Shown in pieces: positions 62,760-64,000 of a DNA stretch of 64,000 bases. Both the position numbers and the translations under genes were made by a program. Each line of letters starts with the position of its first letter. The stretch's first letter is position 1. The notes beneath the pieces are model-generated. The model made no database searches and was not told the DNA's origin. It saw only the letters and a program-made list of their open reading frames with translations. This DNA is from Adineta vaga (lineage: Eukaryota; Rotifera), in NCBI GenBank assembly GCA_021613535.1, contig CP075493.1, forward strand, positions 6,820,001 to 6,884,000, given 5' to 3'.

Positions 62760-64000
62760 TCAAGTAGTTTTTGCACTATGATCACTACTACGGCCTCCTA
62801 TCGACGATTTTTGTTCAATATCAGATGCACAGTCTGAAAATCGACTTGCCAATGAATATTCACCCAATTTTGCATATATAGAACTAATACTATTATAAAC
62901 AGTGGCTAAAGCAAACGAATCCGTCGGTTGAACATTTTGATAGATTTCACGGGCTTGCTGATAATATAAAAGTGCTTTTCTATATCTGCCAATTTGTTCA
63001 TAGACACTTCCATGACACATATATGAAGCAGCTAAATCTGGATGATTTGCAGGAAGAATTTTTCGATAGATTTCATGAGCTTTTTCATAATAACGGAGTG
63101 CATCCAAAAAATTAGCTCTATGAAAATATATCGATGCCATGTTGCTGTATGTTGCTGCTAAATTGGGATGATTGATAGGCAGAATTTCTTGTCTAATCTT
63201 TAATGCTTCTTCATAATAGGTAAGTGCAATAGAATATTGACGACTTTTGTCATATACTGAGCCAATATTATGATAAGATTCAGCTATATCTGATTGATTT
63301 CGAGGATGAGCTTTCTCATAAATTGCTAAAGCTTGTATAAAAAATGAAATTGCTTTCTCATGTTGGTTCATTTTCTCGAACATTGAACCTATATTCTTGT
63401 AAGCAGCAGCTAGATCCGAAGAATTCGATGGAAGAATTTTCTGACCAGTTTCCAAGGCTTTTTGATAATATAAAAGTGATTTGGAGAACTGTTCCATCTG
63501 ACTATAGACTCGTGCGATATCATCGAGATGTTTAATTAAACATGGTGTATTTTCAGGAAGAATTTTCTCGTAAATTTCATATGCTTTTTCGTAAGATGAA
63601 AGCGCTTTTGAATATTCATTTGTTTTTTCACATGCTAAACCCATTCCACTATAACATGCAGCAATATCCATAGAATCAGGTGAAAGAATTCTTTGACGAA
63701 TTTCAAGTGAAGATTTATAGAATGAATTAGCTTCTAAATATTCATTTTGATGAAATTTAATAGAACCTAGTTGATAATATAATGCTGCCTTTTCTTTCTC
63801 ATCTTGTGTTTGAATTAATGCAGATTCACATACATTTTGAGCTTTTATTATTTGATTTTGTTGCAATAATAATTCACTTAAACGACACCATCCTTTTCCA
63901 TATGATGCTGTCTTTTCTGTAATAGTTTTGATTAATGTAGAAAATTGTATGTCATTTTGATCACATAATGTCAATTCAACTTCCCAAAGACGATTCGAAT
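62760..64000 (-). CDS. Kinesin-light-chain-type TPR repeat protein (5' end outside window)
   Basis: An uninterrupted frame enters from the window edge (first visible residues NRLWEVELTLCDQNDIQFST) and stops at 62760-62762. An in-frame TTG at 63974 is not a true start. At least seven TPR units of 42 residues follow one another, each with a pattern like LAAAYKNIGSMFEKMNQHEK, then a helix and a linker such as ILPANHPDLAASY. This matches the kinesin-light-chain-like TPRs found in very many copies in bdelloid genomes, where the N-terminus before the RLWEVEL segment often carries an ADP-ribosyltransferase-like domain; that part lies outside the window and cannot be checked. TPRs mediate protein binding. 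The tail is Ser-rich. Confidence 0.85.
   Translation of the reverse strand, partial: SNRLWEVELTLCDQNDIQFSTLIKTITEKTASYGKGWCRLSELLLQQNQIIKAQNVCESALIQTQDEKEKAALYYQLGSIKFHQNEYLEANSFYKSSLEIRQRILSPDSMDIAACYSGMGLACEKTNEYSKALSSYEKAYEIYEKILPENTPCLIKHLDDIARVYSQMEQFSKSLLYYQKALETGQKILPSNSSDLAAAYKNIGSMFEKMNQHEKAISFFIQALAIYEKAHPRNQSDIAESYHNIGSVYDKSRQYSIALTYYEEALKIRQEILPINHPNLAATYSNMASIYFHRANFLDALRYYEKAHEIYRKILPANHPDLAASYMCHGSVYEQIGRYRKALLYYQQAREIYQNVQPTDSFALATVYNSISSIYAKLGEYSLASRFSDCASDIEQKSSIGGRSSDHSAKTT

Overview
This AT-rich (about 30% GC) eukaryotic window reads as an animal genome and most probably a bdelloid rotifer (Adineta/Rotaria type). The evidence is a dense set of metazoan genes with many short GT-AG introns, canonical metazoan regulators (Pax6, NF-YC, a Rab11-FIP3/4-like protein, an NHERF-like PDZ protein, a lamin-like filament protein), a kinesin-light-chain-style TPR protein of the kind expanded in bdelloids, and 3' splice acceptors lying directly in front of start codons, as expected where spliced-leader trans-splicing occurs. 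The species call is inference; no species marker is visible.

Layout. 1-3.4 kb: gene-poor, with a piggyBac transposase remnant and a candidate terminal repeat. 3.5-5.7 kb: complete Pax6 (- strand, 7 exons, 420 aa), followed by 2.4 kb of upstream non-coding DNA. 8.2 kb: a short hydrophilic LEA-like ORF. 8.6-11.7 kb: DDX41. 12.0-13.3 kb: the most unusual gene, a 388-aa protein joining a Pax-type RED half-paired domain to a RING-H2 finger. 14.4-15.8 kb: an RNF38/44-like RING-H2 gene. 17.1-18.9 kb: a nuclear protein resembling TADA3. 19.2-20.0 kb: a small possibly beta-trefoil protein. 21.0-24.6 kb: Rab11-FIP3/4-like. 27.1-28.8 kb: an AUR1/IPC-synthase-like PAP2 membrane enzyme. 29.7-36 kb: a broken ORF, two divergent unrecognised genes, and decayed or repeat-like DNA. 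36.5-37.9 kb: DRG1. 38.4-39.5 kb: a single-exon orphan. 40.0-41.3 kb: NHERF-like. 42.4-45.6 kb: TMED p24 and NOP9, 28 nt apart and probably co-transcribed. 46.3-47.1 kb: a MARVEL-like four-TM protein. 47.1-51.6 kb: non-coding. 51.6-53.0 kb: a rhodopsin-class GPCR. 53.4-55.0 kb: a small ENY2-like protein and NF-YC. 55.8-58.4 kb: SMG7. 60.0-62.3 kb: a lamin-like protein lacking the Ig-fold tail. 62.8 kb to the end: a TPR protein cut by the window edge.

Functional themes. Most genes are housekeeping: mRNA surveillance and splicing (SMG7, DDX41), translation and ribosome biogenesis (DRG1, NOP9), trafficking (TMED, FIP3/4), transcription (NF-YC, possible TADA3 and ENY2). The strongest novelty candidate is the RED-RING chimera. 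It lies in the same orientation as Pax6 and an RNF38/44-like gene, and it keeps the exact intron position and phase that splits the Pax6 RED subdomain, which points to descent from a Pax gene with its DNA-binding half now attached to a probable ubiquitin-ligase domain.
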